From contig OZ024891.1 of the NCBI GenBank assembly GCA_964017195.1, positions 11,256,458 to 11,320,457 of the forward strand: a stretch of DNA of 64,000 nt, written 5' to 3'. This DNA comes from Siderastrea radians (taxonomy: Eukaryota > Cnidaria > Anthozoa > Scleractinia > Rhizangiidae). Shown here one piece after another: positions 52,640 through 64,000 of the stretch (position 1 is its first letter; each line of letters opens with the position of its first letter). A program made the translations under genes and the position numbers. The notes under the pieces are model-generated. The model saw only the letters and a list, made by a program, of their open reading frames with translations, was not told where the DNA came from and ran no database searches.

Positions 52640-53815
52640 ACTCCAACCTGTTGGCGAGCCTTTTTGCAATTAAAACTGATATACTCACTAAAATGCAGTT
52701 CACAGTCCAAGAGTACACCGAACTATTTAATAAGTTCAATTGCTCTATGTTAACTCCACCTATTTGTAGGTTCAATGTATTTGTCACTCTCCCAGAACAC
52801 AGCAACATGGATTGACATTTCTGAACGTTCACTTGTAACAGGTATTCCTCCTACCATTTGGTAAAGTTATTTCCTTCACGCAGCAACTTGTCCTCAACGA
52901 TTCTAGTAGACAAGCATGATGCAAAGATTTAATAGTCGTCTGCATGCATAGAAATTTCCTCCTGAGTCAGGACGGGGCCTAGTAATAGCCATTTTTGTTT
53001 TCTTTCGTGTTCTTCTTCTTTGTTTTCTTTCTCGTGGTCAATAGCCCCAGACTCCCAGTTTTCGCCTGGCTAAACAAATATTCGTTGCAAACTCACCCTA
53101 CACCACTTGGGCTCGTATCTTGAGTGACCGTAATATATTTTGCACACTTGGGGGGAGGCAGAACAACGGCAGGGTCTAATGCTCGTAGGGCTTTTCTTGT
53201 TTTGAAATGAGTTCCACACGAGGGGACCAAATGGTGACCTCTGAGGACAACCTCTTTTTATATTTCTCCTTTGACTAGACACAGATTCCAGCGTGACCCT
53301 GTTTTATCTATGAGCGAAAAACGACTGCAGAAGGTTAAAGGCATATGCTGAAAAAGTGTATGATTCCAAGTTTCTCAATAACTAGTGGTGGGCTAACAGA
53401 ATCAAACGCCTTACTTGTGTCTGAAGATAGTACTCTCACAACTTGTCTATTGTCTAGGTCCATCTCCCATTCCTCAACTAGTCTCAGTAATGTGGTATCG
53501 CACCCACTGTGCTCTCGATAAGCTGACAAGCTGTTGCTAAGTTTAGGATCCATGTTCTCCGTATACTGCTTTTTCAGTAACTTCTCAAACAGCTTGTCAA
53601 GAATTTGTAAAATTGCGATCGGCCGGTAATACTTTACTTCCTCTCTATTATTACTCTTAAACACTGGTACCCATTCGCCTATCTTCCCATCCGATAAACA
53701 AGTCCCTAGTTCTATACTAATGTTGAATATCCTAGTTAGTGATGACGTCAATTCATCAGTCATCAGTTTTAAAATCCTAGGATGAATACCATCACATCCA
53801 GCTGATTTTCGTGTA
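52640..53815 (-). pseudogene. LINE reverse transcriptase (split)
   Basis: TRKSAGCDGIHPRILK, YYRPIAILQILDKLFEKLL and SSDTSKAFDSV are RT blocks of CR1/L2-like LINEs. KRGCPQRSPFGPLVWN follows after an indel near 53,340. About 200 bp that fit no RT then intervene, before the catalytic box, SMHADDY in place of the usual YADD. The C-terminal part reads LLQVNVQKCQSMLL. Confidence 0.7.
52990..53190. other. Unexplained 200-bp insert in LINE RT
   Basis: It lies between WNSFQN and the ADD box of RT, where no family member should have extra sequence. It contains CCCTGCCGTTGTTCTGCCTC and a purine-rich AAAGAAAACAAAGAAGAAG stretch. A SINE or other short insertion is possible; I found no duplicated flanks. 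Confidence 0.35.
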
Positions 53816-53819
53816 TTAA

Positions 53820-54418
53820 CCCTCGGGCGTACAAGGGGGGAGGGGGGCTGGATGCCACCCCCATAAGGTTTTCCTGGAAGTTTTCGGAGACGAATTATCA
53901 TCTAGACCTGCCGTTTTCAGTAGCTGTGCGCATATCTATAAGACACATTTTAACACAAGTTTGGTGAGACTCGGTTGCTATGGTTACGAGATATGACGTC
54001 ATAAGTAGCAGGTGGTCAAGCCATTTTTGAAGAAAAATTCGTGTTTTTTACCCTTCTTAGGCGAAAAATGCAAAAAATGTCAACTAAAAGCAGCAAAATG
54101 TTTAATTATGTCATATTCTACACGTCCAGCATAAAAAATTTCCAATTCTTAACGTTTTTTGACAATTTCTAATTTTCGGCAAAATCCAACATGGCGTCCA
54201 ACATGGCGGCCATCTTGAATGACGTCACAGCCCCCCCCCCCCCTGCAGAGGAGCAACCTATAATATGTACCTCATCTTGTAGAGCACACCACAGGCTTTC
54301 TACTAAAGGTGAAATCCTTTCAAAATATAGTAACATAACGAAAACCCAAGGGGGGTCCATCAGCCCCCCCCCCCCTTGTACCACGGTGGGGGTGTGACTT
54401 TGCTTGTACGTCCGAGGG
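53820..54418 (-). mobile_element. piggyBac-like MITE, copy 2 (TTAA target)
   Basis: A 599-bp element with ends CCCTCGGGCGTACAAG and CTTGTACGTCCGAGGG and intact TTAA on both sides (53,816-53,819 and 54,419-54,422). It is the reverse orientation of copy 1 at 19,916. With the element and one TTAA removed, the LINE frame reads straight through ETVN-TRKSAGC, which proves that the insertion was precise. Confidence 0.85.
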
Positions 54419-54429
54419 TTAACAGTTTC

Positions 54430-54998
54430 AAGGGCATCCTTCACTTCATGATGGTTTAGTAGTCTAAAACAAAAGGGCTATTTGATGCCTCCATAGACGT
54501 GGAGATTGAACGTAAACTGCTATGCTCAATAAAATCATCCTCAGTTAGATCCTCTATCTGCTCTCCTCCTATTCCCTTGGCCATAGATGTATTGTCCTCT
54601 TTTTCCTTCTTGTCTGAGAAAGGTTTAAAAGTTTGAAACAATTTCTTTGGATTTCTCCTTAGATCATGCGATACTTCCTTCCAATATTGCTTTATAGCCA
54701 TACGTCTTTGTCGTGTGGCTTCATTTGTCCATTTCCTCTTCAGATCTAAGTTCTCCGGTGTACTGTTTTGGCTGTACCTTTTGGAATAATTACGTTTTGC
54801 CCTCATAGCAGATTTCCAGGCCGTCGTCATATAGGAAACATCTCTTGTTCTGACTTTCATTCTCTTCAAAGGCAAATGTTCTTGTAATATGTCACGTAGG
54901 AGTTTTATCCAGTAGTCATAACAGTCCTCAACACTATCAAATATCTCGCCAACCTGCCAAGGTGCTTCATTGAGACTCTCTCTCAGTCTCAATATCAA
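54430..54998 (-). pseudogene. LINE EN-RT linker
   Basis: A long open minus-strand frame with TTAWKSAMRAKRNYSKRY, TNEATRQRRMAIKQYWKEVS and NPKKLFQTFKPF, the charged segment between endonuclease and RT in CR1/L2-like LINEs. A stop at 54,456 precedes the MITE. Confidence 0.65.
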
Positions 54999-54999
54999 G

Positions 55000-55790
55000 A
55001 TTCTTGAAATCGGAAAAAGTAATCACTTTGCTATGGTGTGATACTTTACCCTCTCTGTCAGAATCCCATACACCATCAGATGGTCACTAATCTCGAGATT
55101 GTGCACACCACACTCCATATCAGGTTTGCTTGTTAATATGACATCGAATAAAGTTTTTGTTTTTTCAGTAATCCTTGTAGGCTTCGTAACCAGGCACTCC
55201 AGGCCATGAACATCTTCTATACTCGTAGTATCTTTCCTTCTCGTTGATCTGGTCTGAGCCTGTTTAGGTTAAGATCTCCAGTAATTACTACGAACTGCTT
55301 TTGCAGTGATAACCTGGAGACCACTTCGTTCAGCTCGTCCTCCAATCTAGTATAGTAGTTAGCCCCCTGAAGCTTTTGGCGGCCTATAACGGCCAAGTAA
55401 TGCTACTTCGTGTCTTCCAAAGGTTGATTCAATGGCTAGGGCCTTAAGCGTACTATGAGATCTAGTTACTTGAGCTTCTAAAACGGCAACGATGAGGCAA
55501 AGTACGCCATAATGCCACCTCCTCCTTTCTTACGGTCTTTAAGATACATATTGTAACCTTCCACTGAGTTTTGGCTGTTTGGGCAAAATTCATCAATCTT
55601 CGTTTCCGTTAGAAAAACAACTTGAGCTCTTAGGTCCCTCATAAGCATCGCACACTTTTTCCGACTTTTTCTGCAGACTATTAACATTTTGATGAAGTAT
55701 GAGAATTGAGTGACCGCAGACCGTACAGTGTTAGTGTGTGTTATTGCTCGACCTGTCAAAACACCGTATGCTTTTGACGCGTCGCGCATA
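55000..55790 (-). pseudogene. LINE endonuclease fragments
   Basis: Reads VFLTETKIDEFCPNSQ (the conserved T-E-T/W block), YNMYLKDRKKGGGGIMAY, then in other frames QFVVITGDLNLNRLRP and EISDHLMVYG. These are APE-type endonuclease motifs in the right order, broken by several indels. Confidence 0.6.
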
Positions 55791-58700
55791 TGTCATCGCC
55801 TCTTGTCAGGTCCGGGTTCCTTTCAATATCTCCACATGAAAGCATATATTCCTACTGAAAGGTTGCCACAGAATTCCGATGAAACCTGTCTAGTATGCAG
55901 ATATTTTTCCCTCCGTTTCAGTTCGACGAGTACAATTCATATATGGCGGCCCACGAGTCGGTGAGAAATAATCGGATAATCATCAGTTTCGCCTCCAAGA
56001 GCGCGAGGAAATAACCATCTCGGGCACTTGCTCGGAGAAATTCGGTAATACAGTTCTCTCTCGTCTTAGATAATCTCATGACAGTCACTACTTTACTTTA
56101 CTTAATCACTTTTTACGTCGAAGGCAATTTTTGGTTCTTAGATATATATATCGGCAAATACAAGTACGATCCAACATTACAGTATGAACAAGGCGTTTAA
56201 AAAGCCTTGACCTGGTTGCCTAAAGAGAGGAAGAGTTTGTCATTTAAACAAAATTTCTAAAGCGTGTGTGATGGATGTTTTATCTACCTGAATAGTGTCC
56301 TTTAGACAAAGCTATACACACTCTGTTCAGCTGGGACTGGGGCTTAATTGGCCCCAACGTAAGAGGTACAGTTCTATATATCCACTAGTTTTTATAGCTT
56401 TATAGCACAACTGAGGCCCCAAGTTGAATGACCTTGACCTTGGCTTGTAAGTTGTACCTCAATCAATCTGCGTGCTTATTTGGTACTTTTTTTTATTGAT
56501 GCTTGTATTTACTTTCACAGCGGTCAAACGCAAAAAGTTACATCACTTCCGATCTTTCAGAGCCTTAAAGTTTGAATCAGTTCAAACGTTTACGAACGTG
56601 AAGTTCGTATGAAAACGATGCAGAAAGTGTCCTGACAAACCAAATTTCTCGCCGACAAAACTTGTGGGTGTCAGTTACTTCATTTTGAACACATACTTGA
56701 CGTGAAAAGCTTAAGTTTTAAGAAACGGCGTTAATTTTTGCTGTTAAAGTGAGACTTTCGACATTTGTCTGTATTTTCCTTTGTAAACTAATGGCAGTAA
56801 CTGCGCAGGCGTCGTGCGTTTGACCGCTGTGAAGTATCCACTAGCTTTACCAGTTTACAACTTGCATCGTTCGCATTAGTTGTAAATTTTACGATGTCAG
56901 ACGAGCCACATGCTAAAAACGTTCCTACCCGAATGACAGCCATACAATTCCATCCTCAGCGAGATAGGTCCAAAGTCTTGTACTGGGTGAATGCGAACAA
57001 AGCGGGCCACGATAGGTGGATTAAAAGTGTTGAAAACAGCGTTATTTTGGTCTCTGTTACCTTGAAATACCTAAAAACGAAGAAAAATGGTCAATCCCTT
57101 TAATACCCTTTTACTGCCAAGCTAACTGATGAAACCTTGAGTCACGTAAAGAGCTTTTAACTTTGGGATTGAAACACGCAGTGCGATTCAAATAAAAGCT
57201 TTAAAACATGAATGAAGTACACGTTTGTCTCCTTCATAAGAATTAAGGCCAATTTCGCACTAATGGACAAATTGGGATTTGCTTGAGACTGGTCGAGAGA
57301 CATTTTGTGTGAATTTGCCCAGAGACAAAATGTTTGTGTTAAAATCGTAATCGCACTAGGGGAAAAATAAGCTAACAAATCTGGTCCACGCTTTAGCCAT
57401 GTTTTCTCAACTCTCCAATTAATCGTGTTTTTCTGCCCATGGCTAAACTATGAGTTCTTCCTCGGCTCCTGCTTTTTCTCGTGCTGTGTTCTCTTTCGTT
57501 CTGATGAGGAAAGTAGACGGCCGACATCCGTGACGATGCAGTCTCGAATGTAGCAGTTTCAGCCTTCAGAGAGTCCGAGCTGTCGTTTGAAGGACCTGTG
57601 CTGGTAGTCCTCTTATATGGTGTCCACATTTTGGCAATCCGGGATTGAAATATGTTGTGCATATCAAGGAGTATGCTAGTTGAGACACGATTGCAGGATG
57701 GTCACGTTTCGTGGAAAGTTTACCTCATGGTGAATCTATTACCAATCAACTGTCAGATCACTTCAGAATCAAAACACCCTTGGCCTGCTTCTGGCGGTGA
57801 ACAAATTTTGTTTTGGCCAGAAAACGCAATTGCACCTGGTTTTTCGTCATGATGACAGATTTTAATTTTTTTTTGTCCTCTAGTGCGAATAGGCCAGAAT
57901 ACTATTAACTAATTGGCAATATTCAATTGTATTGACGGCCAGTTGGAAGATGGTATATTCCGTATCAGGCGGAGTCGCCGAGCGACGAAGCCCAATATGG
58001 AGAATATGTTTTTTTTCCTGTTCGAAAAAATACGTTTAAAAAGGAGTGATATTAAAAACTGAGAATCGTGATACTGGACATATTTAAGATCATCAATGCA
58101 GAGAAAGCTTTAAATGTTTTTAGGCTAGTTTTTTTTGTTCATATAAAGTTTAAACAGAAATACCATAATTTACAATTTCAGCCCATCTAGAGTGGCTGCC
58201 TGGTAGGATCGAGAATGCTCCGTCATCGGCCCACTTGGAAAATTCCTCATATTTTACCCAAAGATAGCCTTTGGTAAAATGTTCTCAAAAATCACATCAC
58301 GAGCGATGTTTCAGTTTTCGGAAATAAACAAAAAATTGAAAGTGCGACCAAAATGCGGTTTTTCGCATGATCAAATACCCAAAATTAGGTGTGAGGACAA
58401 AGCACCGCTAGGGCATTAAAATAAATTCAATTGACGTCAAACGTGGCATGAATTAGGACCAACTACTCTTATGCATGTTTCACTTTCAAAACAATTTTAA
58501 AATATCTGTTAATACTGAGGTTTTGCGAGCCATTTTGAAAACACCTCTATAGAGTGCTGATAATGACGGCAAAATGTAGGTGAAGTTGAACGGCATTAAA
58601 ATGGTCCTGCTATCTCGTTTTGCGACAATTTTACTTTACAGCCAGAAGATACCACTATTAAATATTTTCCATGCCAAGTTTCAAGGTCAAACGCGCAAAG

Positions 58701-59680
58701 CTTCCTTGTGAGAAAATCGATTGTTTCATGTCATGCGTTCGGCCCAAATCACGCAAGATTTTTAGATGAACTTAGGTTTTAAAATTCTAACGATAATTGG
58801 CAATTTGCCATTGAACTTGAAAAATTTACCCACTAGCAAGTAAAAAAACGTATTTGGGTGTTTTAAAGGCTCTTGAAAGTCTCATTTGTGCTGAAAATCC
58901 CTCCAGTGTAAGTACCGTCGGCTTGTGTTTGCCCTGTTGTATTCGCTGCTGACATTACAAACGGAAGAGGTTTCCGAACCCTCAACTAATTAGCGTTTTT
59001 TTTTTCAATTTCACATTTCAATTCGTTAAACACAAAACCGTGAAACACTTTATAAGTTTAAGCAGTGCGGATGGCTGCCTGTTCGCGCTGAAATCACTTG
59101 CGATCATTCCAAGAGCACTATCAATGCAATGTAAACAAACGATTGGATGGCAATAATCTCTCGAGAGAGGTCAGGTGTCAAGAGCTTTAGTAACGTAAAG
59201 TTTATATAGCAGGAAGGTGATCAAAATGGCAGTGTTATAAACGTAGTAACGATTTCAAATCAAATTCCGCCTATATAATTACAAAACTAAAAGGAAATCT
59301 GTCCGTCGCCAAAAAAATATACAGCTTTTTTAAAAACGCTTATTAAGTTGTATTCCTAAGCAGTCACAAGAAATATACCCAAAAGAAGTACATCTACCTC
59401 AATGCTACAGCACTGTAGCTTCCACAATCTCAGGGTTTCTGTTATGAGCATCAAGGGCCTTTTGAATCTATTTTCTGGTAGCATATTCAGTATACTGGAA
59501 TCCATACTACGTGCTGTGAGGTCAGGTAAAGTGTTTGACATTTGATACATGCAGATAAATTACGCAACCCCCACGTAGCGCATATTGTAGCCTGGTCACG
59601 GGTACATTTCGCTTAATTTCGCACGTGAACAGATGAAGAAGCACTTTTAGATATGTAGTTTTCTTTGCCGTGATTGTTTC
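55791..59680. other. No gene supported
   Basis: AT-rich sequence. A 69-codon plus-strand frame (MSDEPHAKNVPTRMTAIQF) starts at 56,894 after a plausible leader, but I cannot assign it. Minus-strand frames at 57,393-57,662 and 59,356-59,550 are likewise unassigned. No signal peptide for the receptor was found here. Confidence 0.45.
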
Positions 59681-59689
59681 TCGTGTTCC

Positions 59690-60170
59690 AATGGCTTTTT
59701 GTAGCTATAGTACATTACTCAGTAACGCTACCCCTTGCGGGCAGTCTAGTGATTATCCTGGTCAGCTGGAATGTGTGGCGCTCAAAGACTGTACACAAGA
59801 TGTAATCGGTCACTTAGCGAGTTTTAAACTCAGCAATGATGAAGGACTGGGAACTGAAATGAAGTTACTGTTAGCCAGAGCCGGTAAATACCTTTTCAAA
59901 AACGAAAACCCATGCTTAATTATCTAAAAACAAATGCCTTAAGGGGTCTCTCTTTGGAAGAAAAGCATTATGCCCTAAGCATTTGCCCACGCCATAGAGC
60001 CGACTTTGGTATCCGCTGGAGGACAAGAAAAACCATTTGCGCAGTTCCTACAGGATTGGCGGTGCATAAATCCGTGAATGCCAGGGGCAGCTACCTTGTG
60101 AATAGCCGGCGGTCAGCATATATCATCAAAAACACCAACACACCCATTCCAGTTGGATCGCGTAAGTTTA
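59690..60170 (+). pseudogene. Uncharacterised gene fragment with ICPRHRADFGI motif
   Basis: A first frame (59,690-59,925) has MAFCSYSTLLSN...LECVALKDCTQDVIGHLASF and ends KLLLARAGKYLF. A shift then leads to NALRGLSLEEKHYALSICPRHRADFGIRWR and a TNTPIPVGS end, with a possible GC|GTAAGT donor at about 60,167. The ICP-x-HRA motif recurs at 41,690-41,863. Two frames 15 bp apart mean either a frameshifted pseudogene or misjoined exons. Function unknown. Confidence 0.4.
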
Positions 60171-60179
60171 CGTAATTGG

Positions 60180-62650
60180 TTTATACTGAGTGGTGTTGGA
60201 ACTTTCCGCCCACGCATAAATACTTGGTGATGAATAGTAGCTTCCATATTCCTGTGGTCTAGGTCACCCAATCAATTATCTTAAGTTGTTTGAGCTGCCT
60301 GTGCTTGCGAGAGTGTAGACGCAGTTATTTTCTCAGGTTGTTTCCTTTTTTTATGAAACTAACCTTAATGTTATAATTAATGTGTGTACTTAACTAAAGT
60401 GAAATATTTTGCTGTTTTTAGCAATTTGCAAATCGTGCCACGAGTTTATCCGGGGGGGATACTCCCCTATATACGCTATATAGGTGTGTACCACCCGGTA
60501 GGGTAGGGTTTTTGAGGTGCTCAGTCCTTAAATAGGGTCTAGATGTTCCTTACATAGGGTCACTAAATTGCAGCATCCACCTCAACGTACACAACGAGAA
60601 AGATGTGGTCTGTTAAAACTGTACTACACGCCCGAATACACGTTATAAAGTTTAACAAAGCGATTTTAAAACGACGTTTATAGCTTGTGTTGCTGTACGT
60701 GGGCCTTTAAAAGGGTATCAATTCTCCATTTTCTACCCTTAAGAGCCAGTGTCTGTAAATATCGAAAACCCGGCGCCAGTTGTGAAATTTTCAATTCCTT
60801 CATATTTTGCCTAAATAAACCCTTTAGTGAGTTATTTTCGAAAATACAATTAAAAGTTCCTAAAGCGCTTTAGTTTTTTCAAAATCGAGGAAAGTCTGAA
60901 AATCGCCATTTTGGCTTCCCGCCGCCATCAAAAAAAGGGTAAAATGGTGCATTTTCTTTTCGCTCGTACAGCTAAACGCTGTAATGTTTACCGATGTAAT
61001 TTTAGCAAATCATAACACCATTACTGCTCTTTCCAAAACTGTAGTTTATTTGGGAAAAGCTTTTAAATTTTATCTTTCTAGCTGTTTTATCTACCCCACT
61101 CTAAGCAAATTTTAGCTAATTTCTAAACCATAGAAAGCCCACTGGTACATTGAATTTCAAGCCAAAACTACAATGGTCTTTAAGCTTATACTTCATATTA
61201 TGCTGTGTGAAAATTTCTTCCGCGGCCCGACAAAAGTGTCCCGTTGAGAGACGGAAACGATGAGTCAATTTTTGGCAACGCGACCAATTTGTACTACAAA
61301 CAAACGTCACTATAAATAAACCCAACATCAATCAAAAATCAGCTCAGAAAACCTTCTACAGTCCAATATCGGACATCATACACATTGTAACTTAAAATAC
61401 GTTTTATTTTGATGAAACACATCCTACCTTTGGGTATTCGTCGTAAAGTAGATGCTAAGAGAAGAAGCTTTGATTCTAGCTTTCGTTATCCGACACCGAA
61501 TAAATTACATCTCAACCACAGGTCGAAAAGTCAATGCAATCATCTGTTCGTCACACAAGGCTCGTATTTGAGTATTTGCCTCCTTGTACTGCAAAATAAC
61601 ATGTTTTATAGCAAGGAAATTAACTTATTATCTTGGAAAGTTAACATTCCTGGTACTTTAAGCGTTCTTAAAAACAATTGAACATCTGTTTCCACTCGCT
61701 TACATTTGCGTGACAAGAATTCGCTTTCTGCTAAAGCGGCAAACTGTGTCGAAAAGATAAAATGCAGTTTTCAATAGATTAAAACTGCTCATCGTAGGGA
61801 ATATATAGTAGAATTTGTGTTGACTAGTTACTGGCAGCGAGGAGGACTTAAAGTCCTAAAAGTAAAACAGTGACAGACTAGTGAAAGCCAGTCATTTGAA
61901 ATTAATTTCCAGGCAGTCTGTCCAACTGAAATACCCTTGTTCTGAGAAAACACAACAAAGTCTAACATGGTTAAACTTACCAAGGTGGTTGAAGGATGAT
62001 CAACTTGACTGTTAGTATTCTGGTAAAATAATAGGAATGTGTTTCTTGCCAAGCTAGCACTAAAAGTCTGAAGACGACCATGTCAAAGAGCCTGTCGTGA
62101 CAAAATTTGTTTTAGCGTGATTGGGGATTGGGGCGAACGCCGGGGAGAGTGGGTGGGTGTAAGGGGAAGGTAGGGCTTTCGGAGAAAAAAATATGCAGGT
62201 GTTACACTAAAGGCTACATTACTGAAATGACATGAATAAAGAAAGTTACAATGCACATTGATATTTTTGTCTGTATTCCCGTTGTTATTTTTATAATAAC
62301 GTTAATCGACAATGATCCCTTAACCAGCGATATAAACAAAATTTATATTTTAAAAAATCTATTTGTATATATCTACTCTGCCAGACTAATTGTTTTACTG
62401 TAACCTGAATCGAAAGTAAGAAATAACTTGTATAAAATCATTTCTCTTTCGTAAAACCCTTCCTGTTGCGGTAATATTTGTTTTTCGGCCCACGGCATGA
62501 GCTTTACAAATCAATCTTGCAGTGTTATTGTGTGGTCTTTTTGATTTACTCCACAGAGCAACTACAACAATCTACTAATTCTTGAAGAAGAGAAATGTAG
62601 GGTACATTCCTCCGTTCTGGCGGGGTTGGTGCTTGAAGTTCCAAGGCAAC
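60180..62650. other. No gene supported
   Basis: AT-rich DNA. A minus-strand frame at 61,331-61,116 begins with a signal-peptide-like stretch (MMLGLFIVTFVCSTNW). Its position upstream of the receptor is suggestive, but nothing links it to an exon boundary in the right phase. Confidence 0.4.
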
Positions 62651-62664
62651 CTCACCTTTAGCTT

Positions 62665-63140
62665 TTATATTTCCTCAAGAGAAAATAAGGAAACAGAGAG
62701 GGACACTGAGGGCGTTGGTTGGGATATGTCAATTCCACAAAAGTTATTTATAGACTGGCTTTTCAACGAAACGTCCGCATAATACCATTTCCCTTGTTTT
62801 TCGAAGTCGTTTTCATCGACAAAACGTAACACCACTTTGTCCGCCATTACAAGCAAAATTTTGAATGGATCTTCAAACGCCAGATCGAGGTTGCCTTTAT
62901 GCGGACGTCCGGAAAACAGACTTCCGTTCCAAATGGCCATCTAAAAATAACTTTACCGAACGTGACATATCCCAAAGCCTAGACTGACAGTGTCCCTCTG
63001 ACCCCTCTGACACAGATCGTACTGATCGACAACAATAGGGTGGGTGATATGAGGGGAGGAAAGCACGGTGTCTCTGGCTGTAGAGAAGTTCACTTCCTCT
63101 TCTACCGCAAGCACATCTTGCTCCGTCACCTGCACCTCTT
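62665..63140 (-). CDS. Unassigned coding-like stretch (two frames in register)
   Basis: The minus strand reads VCPAKACQQEVQVTEQDVLA...ITHPIVVDQYDLCQRG to a stop at 62,953. It then continues in the same register, after a second stop, as MAIWNGSLFSG...VMADKVVLRFVDENDFEKQGKWYY. Composition is more GC-balanced than its surroundings. I recognise no domain. It may be exons of a host gene or an old element. Confidence 0.25.
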
Positions 63141-63281
63141 GCTGACACGCTTTCGCTGGGCAAACAACCTCTCACCATTTGGGCCCTCGAGCTCGACGCA
63201 TGCCTTTGGAGACAACATCGGGGTCTCGTTTCTTCCCGGTGCCTTGACCGATGTTAAACTTGGCTTTTAGGTAAGACGTAG

Positions 63282-63579
63282 GTAAAACGTTGCCTGACTT
63301 TGAATTTATTATTCCTTGGAATAATCAATTGCACAATTTCGAGTTTGGCGATGGGAAACTAAATGTGGTATGGCGAGCGTATGGCATTGTTTTAGGAAAG
63401 CGTTTTTGTGGTGGAGAAAAATACAGGTTAGTCGCTTTACCTTTGTTATTTTATGATTTTAGAAAGGTAGTATGTTGGTATTAGGGCTCTATAACTGTTT
63501 TATTTACGAGAAAACGAATTTTGAGATGAAATTTCATACAGAAACGTCTTTATAAATTCAAAGTCAAGCAACGTTTTAC
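63282..63579. repeat. 26-bp inverted repeats bounding about 300 bp
   Basis: GTAAAACGTTGCCTGACTTT (+GAATTT) at 63,282-63,307 is mirrored, with one mismatch, by AAATTC + AAAGTCAAGCAACGTTTTAC at 63,554-63,579. The interior holds an open plus-strand frame (FEFIIPWNNQLHNFEFG) that ends near a GTTAGT donor. It may be a small MITE. Confidence 0.6.
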
Positions 63580-63625
63580 CCTAGGGTGTACAAGGGAAGG
63601 GGCCTTGGATGGCACTCCAATGACA
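63577..63625 (+). mobile_element. Partial piggyBac-like MITE end, copy 3
   Basis: TTACCCTAGGGTGTACAAGG, then GGGGCCTTGGATGGCACTCC, aligns with the first 45 bp of the MITE at 53,820. Similarity then stops, so this is a truncated or diverged end. Confidence 0.45.
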
Positions 63626-63759
63626 TTTCAATTTTTTGCACTCTGTTATTTAAATTACTTATCTTTACCATTGATACAGTAATTTAATCCAAAGTTGTTA
63701 TTTTATCTCAGATGTAAACTAAAGTTGGTTCTCTGCTCCATTTTCAAACAGTCATTTTA

Positions 63760-64000
63760 AAACGATATCCACGGTCAGGCAGCCCAGGCAATCCAGCACA
63801 GAAACAACCATGTTCCACAAGTTCGTAGGACTCCAGCTTTGCCCAGGACTGGAGATTCGTTCTCGTGTCCACAAGAGGGTTGTGTACGTGTGTTCCAACG
63901 ACTCTACTATTGAATGGCACCTTTCCCTGGAAGCCTGCGAGCTGTCCCCTGGAAAGTATTGCACCTTAGACCTTGCAAAACAGGAGTACGCCTCTCACCT
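63760..64000 (+). CDS. Unassigned partial frame running off the right edge
   Basis: Open from after a stop at 63,717 and read from about 63,760: FVGLQLCPGLEIRSRVHKRV, VYVCSNDSTIEWHLSLEACE, continuing to the window end. A CAAACAG acceptor precedes it at 63,746-63,752. Composition is coding-like, but no family is recognised. Confidence 0.25.

Larger units (their letters stand above)
52141..55790 (-). mobile_element. Degraded CR1/L2-like LINE, interrupted by a MITE
   Basis: In minus-strand order: endonuclease fragments (55,790-55,000), EN-RT linker (54,998-54,430), RT (53,815-53,200), an unexplained insert (about 53,190-52,990), RT continuing with a HADD box (52,990-52,640) and the C-terminal domain. 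Many frameshifts and stops show that it is old. The MITE at 53,820-54,418 splits it exactly at a TTAA. Confidence 0.75.

Noticed and set aside
61116..61331. Signal-peptide exon of the TIR receptor
   Set aside because: The hydrophobic start is attractive, but no donor in the needed phase and no conserved downstream sequence connect it to 51,288.

Overview
This is a repeat-rich, AT-rich piece of animal nuclear DNA. F5/8C (discoidin), thrombospondin type-1 and fibronectin type-II exons with 1-1 phase introns, a TLR/IL-1R-type TIR exon, and many kinds of eukaryotic transposon all point to a cnidarian, most likely an anthozoan such as a stony coral. The species is an inference, not read directly. 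There are no bacterial operons, CRISPR arrays, rRNA genes or tRNA genes that I could support.

The backbone of the window is one large minus-strand host gene running from at least 51,288 down to 11,031. Its visible exons splice together in phase into a single-pass receptor: F5/8C - F5/8C - TSP1 - TSP1 - transmembrane helix - 18-nt micro-exon - TIR domain. A discoidin/thrombospondin ectodomain on a TIR signalling tail is an architecture I do not know from described Toll, IL-1R or cnidarian TIR proteins. Its 5' end (signal peptide and possibly more domains) is not identified and may lie beyond 51,288. A separate FN2 exon on the same strand (2,332-2,508) belongs to a neighbouring gene running off the left edge.

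The long introns are filled with mobile DNA. From left to right: a fossil Tigger/pogo-like element (1.2-2.1 kb); dispersed repeats (5.2-6.2 and 13.6-13.9 kb); a Ty3/gypsy element with 118-bp LTRs that keeps gag and integrase but lacks protease, RT and RNase H (14.8-17.7 kb); a TTAA-flanked MITE (19.9 kb); an L1-like LINE with a twin-priming inversion and a matching target-site duplication (21.7-25.1 kb); TTAA-flanked palindromic elements and a THAP-containing Kolobok-like transposon (26.6-33.6 kb); and the 3' part of a Penelope-like element (35.0-36.2 kb).

The segment from about 38.5 to 47.2 kb is the most unusual. It has a broken NTPase-like gene, two 650-bp inverted arms, a charged protein ending in a PCNA-binding-like motif, a cyclin-box protein and a tyrosine recombinase. 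The recombinase has its own TATA box and lies next to a perfect 53-bp palindrome. Short intergenic spaces and back-to-back poly(A) signals suggest a replicative mobile element that carries cell-cycle genes.

Beyond the receptor's most 5' visible exon lies a degraded CR1/L2-like LINE (52.1-55.8 kb), cleanly interrupted by a second copy of the 19.9-kb MITE. The right end (56-64 kb) is mostly empty of recognisable genes, apart from a few unassigned coding-like stretches.
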